A stretch of DNA of 64,000 bases from Plastoroseomonas hellenica (lineage in GTDB: Bacteria; Pseudomonadota; Alphaproteobacteria; Acetobacterales; Acetobacteraceae), in contig NZ_JAAGBB010000028.1 in NCBI RefSeq assembly GCF_018129085.1, forward strand, positions 1 to 64,000, given 5' to 3'. The notes beneath the pieces are model-generated. The model was given only the letters and a program-made list of their open reading frames with translations, did not search any database and had not been told where the DNA came from. Positions 54,076 to 63,694 of the stretch are shown piece after piece; within the stretch, counting starts at the first letter, position 1; each line of letters opens with the position of its first letter. Made by a program: the position numbers and the translations under genes.

Positions 54076-55578
54076 TCAGGTGGCCTCCTCCGCGAGGGCC
54101 TCGTCCTTCTTCCTGCGGAGCGCGGGCGAGAGCATCAGCACCAGGGCGAGCGCCGCGATCGCCAGGAGGGAGGCGCTGATCGGCCGTTCGATGAACGTCA
54201 TCCAGTCGCCGCGCGACAGCAGCATGGCCCGGCGCAGATGCTCTTCCATCATCGGCCCCAGGACGAAGCCGAGCAGCAGCGGCGCGCTGTCGAACTGCAG
54301 CCGTGTCAGGACGTATCCCAGCACCGACGCGGCCGCCATCACGTAGATGTCGAAGATGTTGTTGTTCAAGCTGTAGGCCCCGATGCAGCAGAACACCAGG
54401 ATCGAGATGTACATGTACTTGTAGGGCACCCGCAGCAACTGCACCCAGAGGCCCACCATCGGCAGGTTGATGATCAGCAGCATGACATTGCCGATCCACA
54501 TGGAGCAGATCAGCCCCCAGAACAGGCCCGGCTGCGCCTCGATCATGCGCGGACCGGGCTGGATGCCCTGGATGATCAGGGCGCCCGTCATCAGCGCCAT
54601 CACGGCGTTGGACGGGATCCCCAGGGTCAGGAGCGGGATGAACGCGCTCTGTGCGCCGGCATTGTTGGCGCTCTCCGGTCCGGCCAGGCCTTCGATGGCG
54701 CCGTGGCCGAACTTCTCCGGCCGGCGGGTGATCTTGCGCTCCAGCATGTAGGACCCGAAGGCGGAGATCGACGCGCCGCCGCCCGGCAGGATGCCGAGGA
54801 TGGTGCCGAGCACGGTGCCGCGGACGCTGGCCGGTGCGGCATATCGCCACTCCTCCTTGCTCAGCCACAGGGCGCCGCGCTTGGCGACGGCGCCGACCCG
54901 GTTTTCCGGCGTGGTGAGATTGACGACGATCTCGGAAATGCCGAACAGCCCCATGGCCAGTACGACGAAGTTGACGCCGTCGGACAGCTCCGGGACGCCG
55001 AAGGTGAAGCGCTGCTGCCCGGTCTGCACATCCGTGCCGACGAAGCCGAGCGACACGCCGAAGGCCACCATCGCCACCGATTTGAGGACATTGCCCTGCG
55101 ACAGCACGCAGGAGACGATGAGGCCGAGCGCCATCAGCGCGAAATACTCCGGCGGCCCGAAGGAGAGCGCGACCGCGGTCAACGCCGGCCCGGCCGCCGC
55201 CACCACCGCGGTCGAGACGGTACCCGCGAAGAAGGACCCGAGCGCCGCCGCGGCGAGGGCCGCGCCCGCGCGGCCCTGGCGGGCCATCTGGTGGCCTTCG
55301 ATGGCGGTGATCACGCCGGAGATCTCGCCCGGCAGGTTGAGCAGGATCGCGGTGGTCGAACCGCCGTATTGCGCGCCGTAATAGATGCCGGCCAGCATGA
55401 TGATCGCCGTCACCGGCTCCTGCCCGAAGGTCAGCGGCAGCAGCAGGGAAATCGTGGCCGTGGGCCCAAGCCCCGGCAGCACGCCGATTGCGGTCCCGAT
55501 GAGCGCGCCGAGGAAGGCGAAGAGCAGGTTCTGGTAGCTCAGCGCGACATCGAAGCCGAGCGCGAGGTTCTCCAGCAT
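54076..55578 (-). CDS. tctA: Tripartite tricarboxylate transporter large permease TctA
   Basis: 500 residues, about 11-12 membrane helices. TctA signatures GALIGTAIGVLPGLGPTATI, GIYYGAQYGGSTTAILLNLP, GTILGILPGGGASISAFGSY and ESANNAGAQSAFIPLLTLGI. Normally works with small permease TctB and receptor TctC. No tctB-like frame exists on either side; several tctC-like genes lie elsewhere in the window. It may serve several of those orphan receptors. Confidence 0.93.
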   Translation of the reverse strand: MLENLALGFDVALSYQNLLFAFLGALIGTAIGVLPGLGPTATISLLLPLTFGQEPVTAIIMLAGIYYGAQYGGSTTAILLNLPGEISGVITAIEGHQMARQGRAGAALAAAALGSFFAGTVSTAVVAAAGPALTAVALSFGPPEYFALMALGLIVSCVLSQGNVLKSVAMVAFGVSLGFVGTDVQTGQQRFTFGVPELSDGVNFVVLAMGLFGISEIVVNLTTPENRVGAVAKRGALWLSKEEWRYAAPASVRGTVLGTILGILPGGGASISAFGSYMLERKITRRPEKFGHGAIEGLAGPESANNAGAQSAFIPLLTLGIPSNAVMALMTGALIIQGIQPGPRMIEAQPGLFWGLICSMWIGNVMLLIINLPMVGLWVQLLRVPYKYMYISILVFCCIGAYSLNNNIFDIYVMAAASVLGYVLTRLQFDSAPLLLGFVLGPMMEEHLRRAMLLSRGDWMTFIERPISASLLAIAALALVLMLSPALRRKKDEALAEEAT

Positions 55579-56143
55579 GGAGGTGCGTTCCCGAAGCCCG
55601 CGCAGCCGCCTGCCATGTGTCCGGCATCGGTGCGGTCGCGCGGTGATGAGGATGAGGAAGGGCGGAAACGCTTGGCGCGTCCGCCGGTGCGGTCAGGCGA
55701 AGGCCTGACTTCGGTAGCCCTCAGAGGCTCGGGCGCTGCCGCGCAGGGAGAAATGCTCGAAGCCATTGCCGAAGACGCCGCCGGCAAGCCGGATGCAGGG
55801 CGCCGTCACCAGCCCGCTATCGGGGGGCGTTCCCGGTCGGAGTTCACTCCGTCTCGAGGCCGGCAGGCTCACGTGCGACGTTTCCCAGCTCGCATTCTTC
55901 GCTGGCCGCACCATGGCGAAGCGCTCGGCGCAGGTGAACAGCGGTTAATCTCACAAATCCGTGACAGATCCAGGGCTGCCCCGAGCGTGATCGCATCGCC
56001 TGCAACCCGTGGGTCGGCTTCCGTGTTGAGGCGAAACATTGCCACGCGAGCAGATCGCGGGAGGCGGCGATCACGCCAGATCGCGGGAGGCGGCGATCAC
56101 GCGGTGGCGTGACGCTGTCCAGCAGATAAAGGGAGGCAGGCCG
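55579..56143. other. 565-bp intergenic region without a recognisable gene
   Basis: Separates tctA (minus) from the peptidoglycan-binding-repeat gene (plus). No tctB is present. Contains the 26-bp tandem repeat described separately; otherwise nothing distinct. Confidence 0.6.
56051..56102 (+). repeat. Perfect 26-bp tandem duplication
   Basis: The unit beginning CAGATCGCGGGAGGCGGCG occurs twice back to back (56051-56076 and 56077-56102), 41 bp upstream of the gene at 56144. Confidence 0.9.
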
Positions 56144-56710
56144 ATGACGCCGGTCAAGAACGTTCTGGCAGGCTTGATCCTGGCTGCACCGCTGCTGGCA
56201 TCGCCGGCGTCAGCGCAGCCGGTGTCCGGGCTCAGCTACGTGCAGCCTCTGGCCCCGCCGGCCTTGATGCAGGTGCAGGAACGCCTGCGACAGGCGGGCG
56301 ATTATACCGGCCGGGCGGATGGCGTCTGGGGGCCCGACAGCCAGGCGGCGCTGCAGCGCTTCCAGCAGAGGAACGGCCTGCAGGCCACCGGCCAGCTCAA
56401 CCAGGTGACCGCCATGACGCTCGGCCTCAATACCGGGACGTTGCTGTCAGCCGGCGCCAGCCCGGCCGCGGCGGCGCCGGAAGCGGCGCCCGGCCCGCTC
56501 AGCCGCCTGGCCGTACAAAACCTCCAGGCGCGGCTGCGGAACCTGGGCTTCTATCGCGGCGCCGTGGACGGGTTCTGGGGCCCGGGCACCCAGGCCGCCA
56601 TCGAGCGCTTCCAGCAGGGCCACGGGCTGCAGCCGACCGGCCAGCTCAACCCGGCGACCGCCCAGGCCATGGGCCTCGACCCCAACAACCTCGAAGGCCC
56701 GGTCCGCTGA
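56144..56710 (+). CDS. Exported protein with two peptidoglycan-binding domain repeats
   Basis: 188 residues. Signal peptide VLAGLILAAPLLASPASAQ. Two PG_binding_1-type units: LMQVQERLRQAGDYTGRADG (with WGPDSQAALQRFQQRNGL) and LQARLRNLGFYRGAVDGFWG (with PGTQAAIERFQQGHGL), separated by an Ala/Pro linker. No catalytic domain, so it probably anchors to or senses the cell wall. GGGAGG precedes the ATG. Confidence 0.85.
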   Translation: MTPVKNVLAGLILAAPLLASPASAQPVSGLSYVQPLAPPALMQVQERLRQAGDYTGRADGVWGPDSQAALQRFQQRNGLQATGQLNQVTAMTLGLNTGTLLSAGASPAAAAPEAAPGPLSRLAVQNLQARLRNLGFYRGAVDGFWGPGTQAAIERFQQGHGLQPTGQLNPATAQAMGLDPNNLEGPVR

Positions 56711-56736
56711 CGGTGCGGCCGGGCCAATAGGGCCTC

Positions 56737-58833
56737 TCAGGCGGCGCGGATATCGGCCAGGAAATTATCCACCCGGCCGCGCAGCCTCTCCGCCTGCTGC
56801 GCGAGTTCGCCGGAGGCGCCGCGCAACTCGGTGGCCGCCTGGCCGGTGCGCTCGGCACCTTCGCGCACGCCTACGGCGTGACGGGAGGCGTCCTGGGTGC
56901 CGGCTGCCGCCTCGGCGACTGCCCGCCCGATCTCCCGCGTCGCCGCCGACTGCTCCTCGGACGCCGCCGCGACCTGGGTGGTCGCGACGTCGAGCTCCCG
57001 GATCGCTTCCGCGATGGTGGCGATGGCATCGACGGTCCGCCCCGTCTCGGCCTGGATGGCGGTGATCTGGGCGGCGATCTCCTCGGTTGCACGCGCGGTC
57101 TGCGCAGCGAGCGACTTCACCTCGCCGGCGACCACCGCGAAGCCCTTGCCGGCCTCGCCGGCGCGCGCCGCCTCGATGGTGGCATTCAGCGCCAGCAAGT
57201 TGGTCTGGCCCGCGACATCGCTGATCAGGCGCACGACGTCGCCGATCCGGTTCGCCGCATCGGACAGCTTCTGCACGATGCCGGTGGTCGCACCCGCGGT
57301 ATCGGCGGCGCGGCGCGCCATCTCGGCACTCGCCTGCACCTGGCGCGTCACCTCCATGATCGACGCACCAAGTTCCTCGGCGGAGGCGGCGACGGTGCTG
57401 ACATTGGCACTCGCCTGCTCGGAGGCGGCGGCGACCGAGGCGGCGCGGGTGGCGCCATCCTCGGCGGTACCGGCCATGGAGGCGGCGGTCGCATCCAGCT
57501 CGGTCGCCGCGGCGGCGACGCTGCGCAGCACGCCGGCGGTCTCGGCCTCGAATTCCTTCAGCAGCGCTTCCAGCCGCAGGCCGCGCGCGGCGCGTGCCTC
57601 CTGCTCGGCGGCAGCGGCGGCGGCCATCTCGCGCCGCTCGATCGAGCCGGTGCGCAGCACCTCGACCGCGCCCGCCATCTCGCCGAGCTCATCGGTGCGA
57701 TCCTGGCTCGGCACCGCGACGGTGAGGTCGCCGCCGGCGATGCCGGTGACGCTCGCGGTCAGCCCGCGCATCGGTGCGACGATCCGCCGCAACACCACGA
57801 CCAGCCCGCCCGCCGCGAAGGCCAGCGCGATGGCCACCAGCGCGATGGCGCCCAGCATCGTCATCCACGCGGCGCCGGCCCGCGCCTGGGCGCGCGACAC
57901 GGCTTCGTCCAGCAGGGCGTCGCGCACCGGCAGGATGCTGGCCAGCGCCGGCACCGCACGGGCGCGAAGCCCGGCCAGGTCATCGGGCCAGGGCGTATTG
58001 GCGCCGCCGATCCGCGCCTGCATGATTGCCGCGTAGTTGCGGTAATGCGGCTCGGCCTGGGCCAGGAAGCCGGCGTCGAGCGCGCGGAAGGCGGCGGCCA
58101 CCTGTTCGCCGGCATCGCGCGCCACATGGCGCGCGGAGGCGAAGGCATGTTCGACGAGGCCGGTGCGCAGCATGAATTCGCGCAAGCGCTCCGGCGCGAT
58201 GGGCGCCGACTGGTTCTGCAGCAGCGGGTTGATCATCAGGCTGCGCTGCCCGGCCTCGTCGCGGGCGCGCATGATCTGCCAGGCGGCATGGGCCAGCGGC
58301 GCGATGGCGGGCTGGAGTTCCTGGATGCGGCGATCGGCATCGACGCTGATGCGGTCGAGGCTGGTGACCGCTTCCCGCCGCACCCGCACCACGGCCTGGC
58401 TGAGCTCGATATCCGGCGCGCCCGAGCCCGTCGCGCTGGCGGCGATGCGCTGGCGCAGCGCGTCCAGGCCGGCGATCAGGCCGCGATCCGGCACGGCGAG
58501 GCCCGCTTCGGTGGCGCTGCGCATGGCGTCCTGGATGCGCTGGTTGGTACGGGCGGCCGTCTGGCGCAGCAGCTCGGCATCGGCGCGGCGGGTGAGGGCG
58601 GCGTTGTTGAGCTCGCCGCTCTCGACCGCGAACAGCGTCTGGGCCTGCATCGAGGCGCGCAGCGCGTCGGCGGCGGCCTCGGCGCCGCGGGCGCGTTCCA
58701 GCCCCTGCCAGGCGTTCCAGGCGATCCAGCCGGAGCTGAGCAGGCCGGGTACCGCGACCACGGCGAAGCCGATGAGGAGGATTTTGGTGATGCGCACGCG
58801 GAATAATCCCGGACTGAGAAACGGCCGGACCAT
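56737..58833 (-). CDS. Methyl-accepting chemotaxis protein
   Basis: 698 residues. First membrane helix near 15-42 ([18 protein letters not shown]), a ~280-residue helical periplasmic sensor, second helix near 322-350 ([20 protein letters not shown]), HAMP region ([20 protein letters not shown]), and a signalling domain with the hairpin tip [20 protein letters not shown] and [20 protein letters not shown]. No C-terminal CheR/CheB pentapeptide. The ligand is unknown. No other chemotaxis genes nearby, so it is an orphan receptor. Confidence 0.94.
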   Translation of the reverse strand: MVRPFLSPGLFRVRITKILLIGFAVVAVPGLLSSGWIAWNAWQGLERARGAEAAADALRASMQAQTLFAVESGELNNAALTRRADAELLRQTAARTNQRIQDAMRSATEAGLAVPDRGLIAGLDALRQRIAASATGSGAPDIELSQAVVRVRREAVTSLDRISVDADRRIQELQPAIAPLAHAAWQIMRARDEAGQRSLMINPLLQNQSAPIAPERLREFMLRTGLVEHAFASARHVARDAGEQVAAAFRALDAGFLAQAEPHYRNYAAIMQARIGGANTPWPDDLAGLRARAVPALASILPVRDALLDEAVSRAQARAGAAWMTMLGAIALVAIALAFAAGGLVVVLRRIVAPMRGLTASVTGIAGGDLTVAVPSQDRTDELGEMAGAVEVLRTGSIERREMAAAAAAEQEARAARGLRLEALLKEFEAETAGVLRSVAAAATELDATAASMAGTAEDGATRAASVAAASEQASANVSTVAASAEELGASIMEVTRQVQASAEMARRAADTAGATTGIVQKLSDAANRIGDVVRLISDVAGQTNLLALNATIEAARAGEAGKGFAVVAGEVKSLAAQTARATEEIAAQITAIQAETGRTVDAIATIAEAIRELDVATTQVAAASEEQSAATREIGRAVAEAAAGTQDASRHAVGVREGAERTGQAATELRGASGELAQQAERLRGRVDNFLADIRAA

Positions 58834-58990
58834 CGCAGCCCAAGTTTGCCAAGGGCTTAATGCGAGCTATCCAAATGCCTTCTGCGCCGGCCGAATGGCA
58901 GCCGGGGGAGGCTCCTGGTGACGCGCGTCACTTCCGGGGGGAATTGAAGGCTGTAGGAGCACCGGCGTCACCCTGACGGGGAAACCCCTG

Positions 58991-59452
58991 ATGCCGCCAT
59001 CCTGCAGTCCCGATGCTGCTTCCCGCGCGCGGCTTCATCGCCTACTGGAGACGACGGTCCTCGTCGCCTTGCTGGCGGGCCTCGCCTGCCCGGCCTGGGC
59101 GCAGGACGGGGCGGCCTCCATCCGGGCGGAACGGGCAGCGCTCTGGCATGTCGCCATGGCCGTCCCGGATGGCCCCGATCGCGAATTCCGCTTCCGCGAT
59201 GTCCGCGTGCATGATGATGGCGCGTTGCCGGGCGAAGGGGGGCCGCTCATCTGCGGCGCCCTGGAGTTCGAGGATGCCGATGCCGGCATCGTGCGCTTCG
59301 CGCTGCTCTATGGCCGCGACGGGGACGGCCGGCTGCAGGCTGGGACGCCCTTCTTCTACGGCCGGAACTGGCTCCTCGGCACGGCCGAGCTCGCCGACCG
59401 GTGCGCGACCGTGGGCACCGCGGCCGAGGCGCGGCCATATCCGCCGCGCTGA
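58991..59452 (+). CDS. Hypothetical exported protein
   Basis: 153 residues with a signal peptide (LLETTVLVALLAGLACPAWA). Mature part: one domain with two cysteines (PLICGAL, DRCATVG) and FRFRDVRVHDDG. GGGGAA precedes the ATG. No family recognised. A plus-strand intrinsic terminator 130 bp downstream would end its transcript. Confidence 0.55.
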   Translation: MPPSCSPDAASRARLHRLLETTVLVALLAGLACPAWAQDGAASIRAERAALWHVAMAVPDGPDREFRFRDVRVHDDGALPGEGGPLICGALEFEDADAGIVRFALLYGRDGDGRLQAGTPFFYGRNWLLGTAELADRCATVGTAAEARPYPPR

Positions 59453-59583
59453 CCGCGGCGGCGGCGGGAAACGCCGTGTGCGCTGCGTCACGCCGCCGCC
59501 GCGGATGATCTGCTCCATTGCAGTGGCTCCGCTGCGGTTCCGGCTTGGCGGAGCACCCTAGACCTCCGTTTCCTCCCAAAACT

Positions 59584-59617
59584 GGCCCGGCGCCTTGCGG
59601 CGTCGGGCCCCTTTTTT
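59584..59617 (+). terminator. Strong Rho-independent terminator
   Basis: GGCCCGGCGCC (59584-59594), loop TTGC, GGCGTCGGGCC (59599-59609), then CCTTTTTT. An 11-bp stem with one G-U pair and a six-T tract on the plus strand. Confidence 0.85.
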
Positions 59618-59648
59618 CATTGCATGGCTTGGCTTGGCGCGCCGCTGC

Positions 59649-59858
59649 CTACTGCCCGCCGGCCGCGTCCCGGGCGCCGCCGGTCCGGCGCCGGAGCGGC
59701 TCCAGGCGACGCAGCGGATCCTTCGCATTCCTGGCGCAGTCTGCGCCATTGGCCGAGGCGCCTTCCCGGGCGCCGCGCCACAGCACGGTGAGCTTGGACA
59801 GCCCCTTGGCATCCGCCCGCTGACGCTCGACCCGGCGTTTCAGATCATCGCCACCCAT
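59649..59858 (-). CDS. Small basic hypothetical protein
   Basis: 69 residues (MGGDDLKRRVERQRADAKGL...), Arg/Ala-rich, soluble, probably helical. GGGAGG lies five bases before the ATG, which is the main argument that it is translated. No family recognised. Confidence 0.4.
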   Translation of the reverse strand: MGGDDLKRRVERQRADAKGLSKLTVLWRGAREGASANGADCARNAKDPLRRLEPLRRRTGGARDAAGGQ

Positions 59859-60017
59859 CTCGTCCTCCCGTGATGCCGCGACATACGCTGGCGAATCTGG
59901 GGGTAACGACGGCGCAGGGGAAGGGCAACAAGCCGGGGAAGAATGGCCGCGAACGAATGATTGCGCTCAGCCCCGCCGCCCGCACCGCCTGGCCCCATTC
60001 TCGTTTCTCTTGCGCCA

Positions 60018-60596
60018 TCACGCCTCCATGCGGCGCCAGCCCGAGAGCAGCCGGCGCGTCGCGGCCTCGAAGGTGAAGACATTGCCGCCGCCTTCACCGG
60101 GCTGGTCGGCGGCGCGGATGATCGGCACGCCGCTCAGATGGCAGAGCAGCAGCGCACCGACGCCGCCATGGGAGAGGATCGCGACATCGCCCTCCGACGG
60201 CGCCAGCGCGATGGCCCGCTCGACTGCCGTCACGATTCTCGCCTGCGCGTCAATGGCGCGTTCCCAGCCGCGCACGCTCTCCTGCGGTCGTGCGAAGAAG
60301 GCATCCGCGACCACCTCGAACTCCGCCCGCGGCAAATAGCCGGTCGCGAAACGGTCATTCTCGCCAAGCCCGTCGATGACGGTGACCGGCAGGCCGCGAT
60401 GGCCGGCCAGGATCGCCACCGCATCCCCGGCCTTCCGCTCCGCGCTGCTGAACACCGCAGCGATTGCCTCGACCCAGGGGTGGTCCAGCAGCCGGCGCAT
60501 GCGGTCGAGGCCTCGGTTGGAGAGGCGCCAGTCGGGCACCGGGATCGCGGGATCGATCGTGACTTCCGGATGGGTGATGAAATGGACGATCGTCAT
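60018..60596 (-). CDS. Histidine phosphatase superfamily protein with altered RHG motif
   Basis: 192 residues. In place of the N-terminal RHG the sequence is ITHPEV; the phosphoacceptor His remains but Arg and Gly are Thr and Pro. FSSAERKAGDAVAIL and the second catalytic region ILSHGGVGALLLCH are present, so the fold is clear. Loss of the first arginine may change substrate or lower activity. Last gene of the five-gene operon from the right edge, 10 bp after the amidohydrolase. Confidence 0.8.
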   Translation of the reverse strand: MTIVHFITHPEVTIDPAIPVPDWRLSNRGLDRMRRLLDHPWVEAIAAVFSSAERKAGDAVAILAGHRGLPVTVIDGLGENDRFATGYLPRAEFEVVADAFFARPQESVRGWERAIDAQARIVTAVERAIALAPSEGDVAILSHGGVGALLLCHLSGVPIIRAADQPGEGGGNVFTFEAATRRLLSGWRRMEA

Positions 60597-60606
60597 GGCG
60601 CGGCCG

Positions 60607-61647
60607 TCAGCACGGCGGCGGCAGGCGATAGACCCGCGCGGCGGTGCCGCTGAACAGCGCCCGCTTCTCCGTGATGGTGGCGCCGGCGGCGAGCCGCTTG
60701 AAGGCATTCCATAGCACCGCGTAGCCGCACATGCCCTTGTCGACTGGGAAGTTGCTCTCGAACATCGCGCGGTCGGCGCCGAAGGATTCGATGCAGGTCT
60801 CGATATAGGGGCGCCAAGCCTCGGCGAGCATGGCGCTGGTCGGCGGCGTCGCCGCCTGGTGGAAGCCGAAGCCGCCGAGCTCCATCGCCAGGCCGCCGAG
60901 CTTCACCGTGACGTTCGGCAGCCGCGCGAGGTCGCGGATCGCCTGCCGCCATTCGGCGAAGACCTCCGCGCGGCGCGCCGCGAAGCGGCCGATGCCGATC
61001 GGGCCGCCGACATGGTCCAGCACCATCGGTTGGTCGGGAAAGGCGCGGGCCAGGTCGATCACCTCGGGGAGCTGCGTGTGATAGGCCCAGATGTCGAGCG
61101 ACAACCCGTAGCCGCTGAGCCGCGCCACGCCCGCGCGGAACCGCGCCTCCCTCAGCAGGCCCGGCGGCGGCCTGATCGGGTTGGTCTGGATATCAGGATC
61201 CGGATGCCAGGCGGTGTTGTTGCGGATGGCGCGGAAGCGCCCGCCGGCGATGCGGAGCTGCGCCTCCAGAACCGGCGCCACGGCATCGCCGAGGGTCAGG
61301 TCGGCGTGGCCGACGATGCCCTGGCAGGCGCGCAGTGTGCCGTAGAGGCCGCTGGCGCTCTGCGCGGCGATGCCGTTGACGAATTCCGTCTCGCCGAGCG
61401 GCTGCATCGCCTCCGGCCCGTCGGCGCGGAACATCGCGCGGCAGGTCACGAAGACCGTGGCGCGGATGTCGTGCCTGTCGGCGGCATCGTGCCGGAATTC
61501 GTCGAACAGGTAGCGGTTACCCGGCCGTTCCCAGAGATGGTGATGCGGGTCGATTATCGGCAGCGCCGGCTCCAGGATCTCCTCCTGGTGCAGGGCCAGC
61601 CAATCCTCCCGGACCGGGAGATGCGGATGCGGCGGCTTCGCGGGCAT
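60607..61647 (-). CDS. Amidohydrolase family 2 protein
   Basis: 346 residues, longer than the other three in the window. IIDPHHHLWERPGNRYLFDE (metal site HxH), FRAIRNNTAWHPDPD, MVLDHVGGPIG and AMFESNFPVDKGMCGYAVLW. Resembles the predicted TIM-barrel lactonase/hydrolase group (PDC hydrolase-like, uronolactonase-like). Substrate unknown. Sits 14 bp after a Bug receptor gene in one operon. Confidence 0.85.
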   Translation of the reverse strand: MPAKPPHPHLPVREDWLALHQEEILEPALPIIDPHHHLWERPGNRYLFDEFRHDAADRHDIRATVFVTCRAMFRADGPEAMQPLGETEFVNGIAAQSASGLYGTLRACQGIVGHADLTLGDAVAPVLEAQLRIAGGRFRAIRNNTAWHPDPDIQTNPIRPPPGLLREARFRAGVARLSGYGLSLDIWAYHTQLPEVIDLARAFPDQPMVLDHVGGPIGIGRFAARRAEVFAEWRQAIRDLARLPNVTVKLGGLAMELGGFGFHQAATPPTSAMLAEAWRPYIETCIESFGADRAMFESNFPVDKGMCGYAVLWNAFKRLAAGATITEKRALFSGTAARVYRLPPPC

Positions 61648-61661
61648 GCAGGATCAGGCTC

Positions 61662-62657
61662 TCAATCCAGCCGGATGTTCGCCTCCCGCACGAAGCCCTG
61701 CCAGCGCGTGCTCTGCTGCTGAAAGAAGGCGGCGAAATCCTGCGGCGTGTTCGGCTCCGCCAGCAGCTCCTGCTCCCGCAGCTTGTCGGCGACCTCGGCA
61801 TCGGTGAGTGCGGCGTTCAGCAGGGCGTTGAGCCGGGCGACGATCGCCTCCGGCGTGCCCTTTGGCAGGAAGACGCCGTTCCATTCATAGGTCTCGAAGC
61901 CCGGCACGGTGTCCGAGAGCGGCGCGATCTCCGGAAAGGCGGCCAGCCGTCCGCGCCCGGTATGGGCGAGGCCGTGCAGCTTGCCTTCGCGCAGATAGGC
62001 GCCCGGACCATTGGCATTGCCGAAATAGAGCTTCACCCGGCCGGCCAGCAGATCGGTATAGGCCGGCGCGCCGCCGCGATAGGGAATGTGGTTCACGCTG
62101 ATCCCCGCCTCGCGCGCGAAGAGCTCCAGCGCCAGATGCTGCACCGAGCCATTGCCGGCCGAAGCCGCGTCGATCGTCCCGGGCGCGCGCTTGGCGAGCG
62201 CGACCAGCTCGGCGGCGTTCTGCGCGGCGAGCGAGGGATGCGCCAGCACGATCTGCGGCACGGTGATGGTGCGGAAGACCGGCACGAGGTCGCGCTGCGC
62301 CAGGTAGGGCAGGTTGGGGAAGAGCACGGAATCGAGCGACAGCCCGGTCGAGGAATGCAGCACCGTGTAGCCGTCGGGTGCGGCCTGCGCGACGTTCGCG
62401 GCCCCGATCGTGCCGGTGGCGCCGCTGCGGTTCTCGATGACGAAAGCCTGCCCGGCATGGCGCGCGACGGCGGTGAAGAAGATGCGGGCCACGATATCCG
62501 CCGTGCCGCCCGGCGGCCAGGGCACCACGACCCGCACCGGGCGGTTCGGCCAGGCGCCCTGCGCCAGCACCGCGGGCGCGGCCAGCAGGCCGGGCAGCGC
62601 CGCCAGTACGCCGCGCCGACCGAGGCCGCGATGTGGCGGAAGTGGATTCAGGGACAT
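61662..62657 (-). CDS. Tripartite tricarboxylate transporter receptor (TctC/Bug family)
   Basis: 331 residues with signal GRRGVLAALPGLLAAPAVLA. AWPNRPVRVVVPWPPGGTAD, AAPDGYTVLHSSTGLS, APAYTDLLAGRVKLYFGNAN. Second of two adjacent, diverged Bug receptors in this operon; they may bind different ligands. Located upstream of an amidohydrolase that could process the ligand. Confidence 0.9.
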   Translation of the reverse strand: MSLNPLPPHRGLGRRGVLAALPGLLAAPAVLAQGAWPNRPVRVVVPWPPGGTADIVARIFFTAVARHAGQAFVIENRSGATGTIGAANVAQAAPDGYTVLHSSTGLSLDSVLFPNLPYLAQRDLVPVFRTITVPQIVLAHPSLAAQNAAELVALAKRAPGTIDAASAGNGSVQHLALELFAREAGISVNHIPYRGGAPAYTDLLAGRVKLYFGNANGPGAYLREGKLHGLAHTGRGRLAAFPEIAPLSDTVPGFETYEWNGVFLPKGTPEAIVARLNALLNAALTDAEVADKLREQELLAEPNTPQDFAAFFQQQSTRWQGFVREANIRLD

Positions 62658-62679
62658 GGGTTTCCTCCGGGGATTTCGA

Positions 62680-63657
62680 TCACTGCCGCTGGATCTCGGC
62701 CCGCGCCGCCACGTCGCGCCACAGCGCCGTCTCCCGCGAGAGGAGGGCCGCCATCGCCTCGGGCGGCATGCCGCCGGGCTCCGCGCCGAGGGTCGCGAGG
62801 AAGGCTTGCATGTCGGGCGCGGCCAGCGCCCGCACCATCTCGGCCTGCAGACGTTCGATGATGGCCGCGGGCGTGCCGCGCGGTGCCGCGAGCCCCGACC
62901 AGTTCACGACGCCGAAGCCCGGCATGCCGGCCTCGGCGAAGGTCGGCAACTCCGGCATCGCGGCGATGCGGCTCTCCCGGCTGATGGCGAGCGGCCGCAG
63001 CAGGCCGCCCTGGATGCTGCCGAGCGCCGAGCCGAGCGAGATCATCACCATGTCCACCTGGCCACCGAGCGCCGCCGTCACCGCCTCGCCCGCGCCCCTG
63101 TAGGGAACGTGATACAGCCGGATGCCGGATGCCTGCTGGAAGGCCTCGGTCGCGAAATGCGGCGCGCTGCCGATGCCGCCGGTGCCGTAGGTGATCTTCT
63201 CGGGCTCCCGCCGCGCCGCGGCGATGAGCTCCTGCAGCGTGCGATAGGGCGTCCGGCTGCCGACGGCGAGCAGCACGGGCGAGAACGCGCTGACGCTGAT
63301 CGGCGCGAAGGCCGTCGCGTGGTCGAAGGGCAGTCGGTTCAGCAGGAAAGGCAGCATCGCATAGGTGTTGTCGAGTGCCAGCAGCGTGTGACCGTCCGCT
63401 GCCGCGCGCGCCGCCTCAGCGGCGCCGATGGTGCCGGTGGCGCCCGCCTTGTTCTCCACCACGAAGGGCTGGCCGAGCTGCTCCGCGAGCTTCTGCGCCA
63501 TGCGGCGGGCGACGGTGTCGACCGCCCCGCCCGGTGCCCAGGCGACGATGATGCGCACCGGGCGGGACGGCCAGGCACCCGGCGCCTGGGCGAAGGCGCG
63601 CCCGACCGCCAGCGCGCCGCCGGCGATCAGCCCGCGGCGTGTCGCTCGGATCGTCAT
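62680..63657 (-). CDS. Tripartite tricarboxylate transporter receptor (TctC/Bug family)
   Basis: 325 residues with signal MTIRATRRGLIAGGALAVG. AWPSRPVRIIVAWAPGGAVD, AAADGHTLLALDNTYA, KITYGTGGIGSAPHFATEAF, AGEAVTAALGGQVDMVMISL. Starts 37 bp after the dehydrogenase stop. Fifth Bug receptor in the window. Confidence 0.9.
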   Translation of the reverse strand: MTIRATRRGLIAGGALAVGRAFAQAPGAWPSRPVRIIVAWAPGGAVDTVARRMAQKLAEQLGQPFVVENKAGATGTIGAAEAARAAADGHTLLALDNTYAMLPFLLNRLPFDHATAFAPISVSAFSPVLLAVGSRTPYRTLQELIAAARREPEKITYGTGGIGSAPHFATEAFQQASGIRLYHVPYRGAGEAVTAALGGQVDMVMISLGSALGSIQGGLLRPLAISRESRIAAMPELPTFAEAGMPGFGVVNWSGLAAPRGTPAAIIERLQAEMVRALAAPDMQAFLATLGAEPGGMPPEAMAALLSRETALWRDVAARAEIQRQ

Positions 63658-63694
63658 GCTCTTCTTCCTCCCCTGATGGTGACGGCGGCTTGCC

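Noticed and set aside
53021-55627. A long minus-strand frame joining the Mn-catalase with sequence opposite its own strand's tctA gene
   Set aside because: Upstream of the catalase Met the translation is a shadow of tctA in another frame; AGGAGG and the MFMRVDKLQ start fix the gene.
55579-56100. tctB upstream of tctA
   Set aside because: No frame in this interval shows the four-helix, ~150-residue character of TctB; only short basic frames occur.
54031-56112. A plus-strand frame of nearly 700 codons across tctA
   Set aside because: Antisense to an intact tctA, Arg/Gly/His-rich with no family features; a GC artefact.
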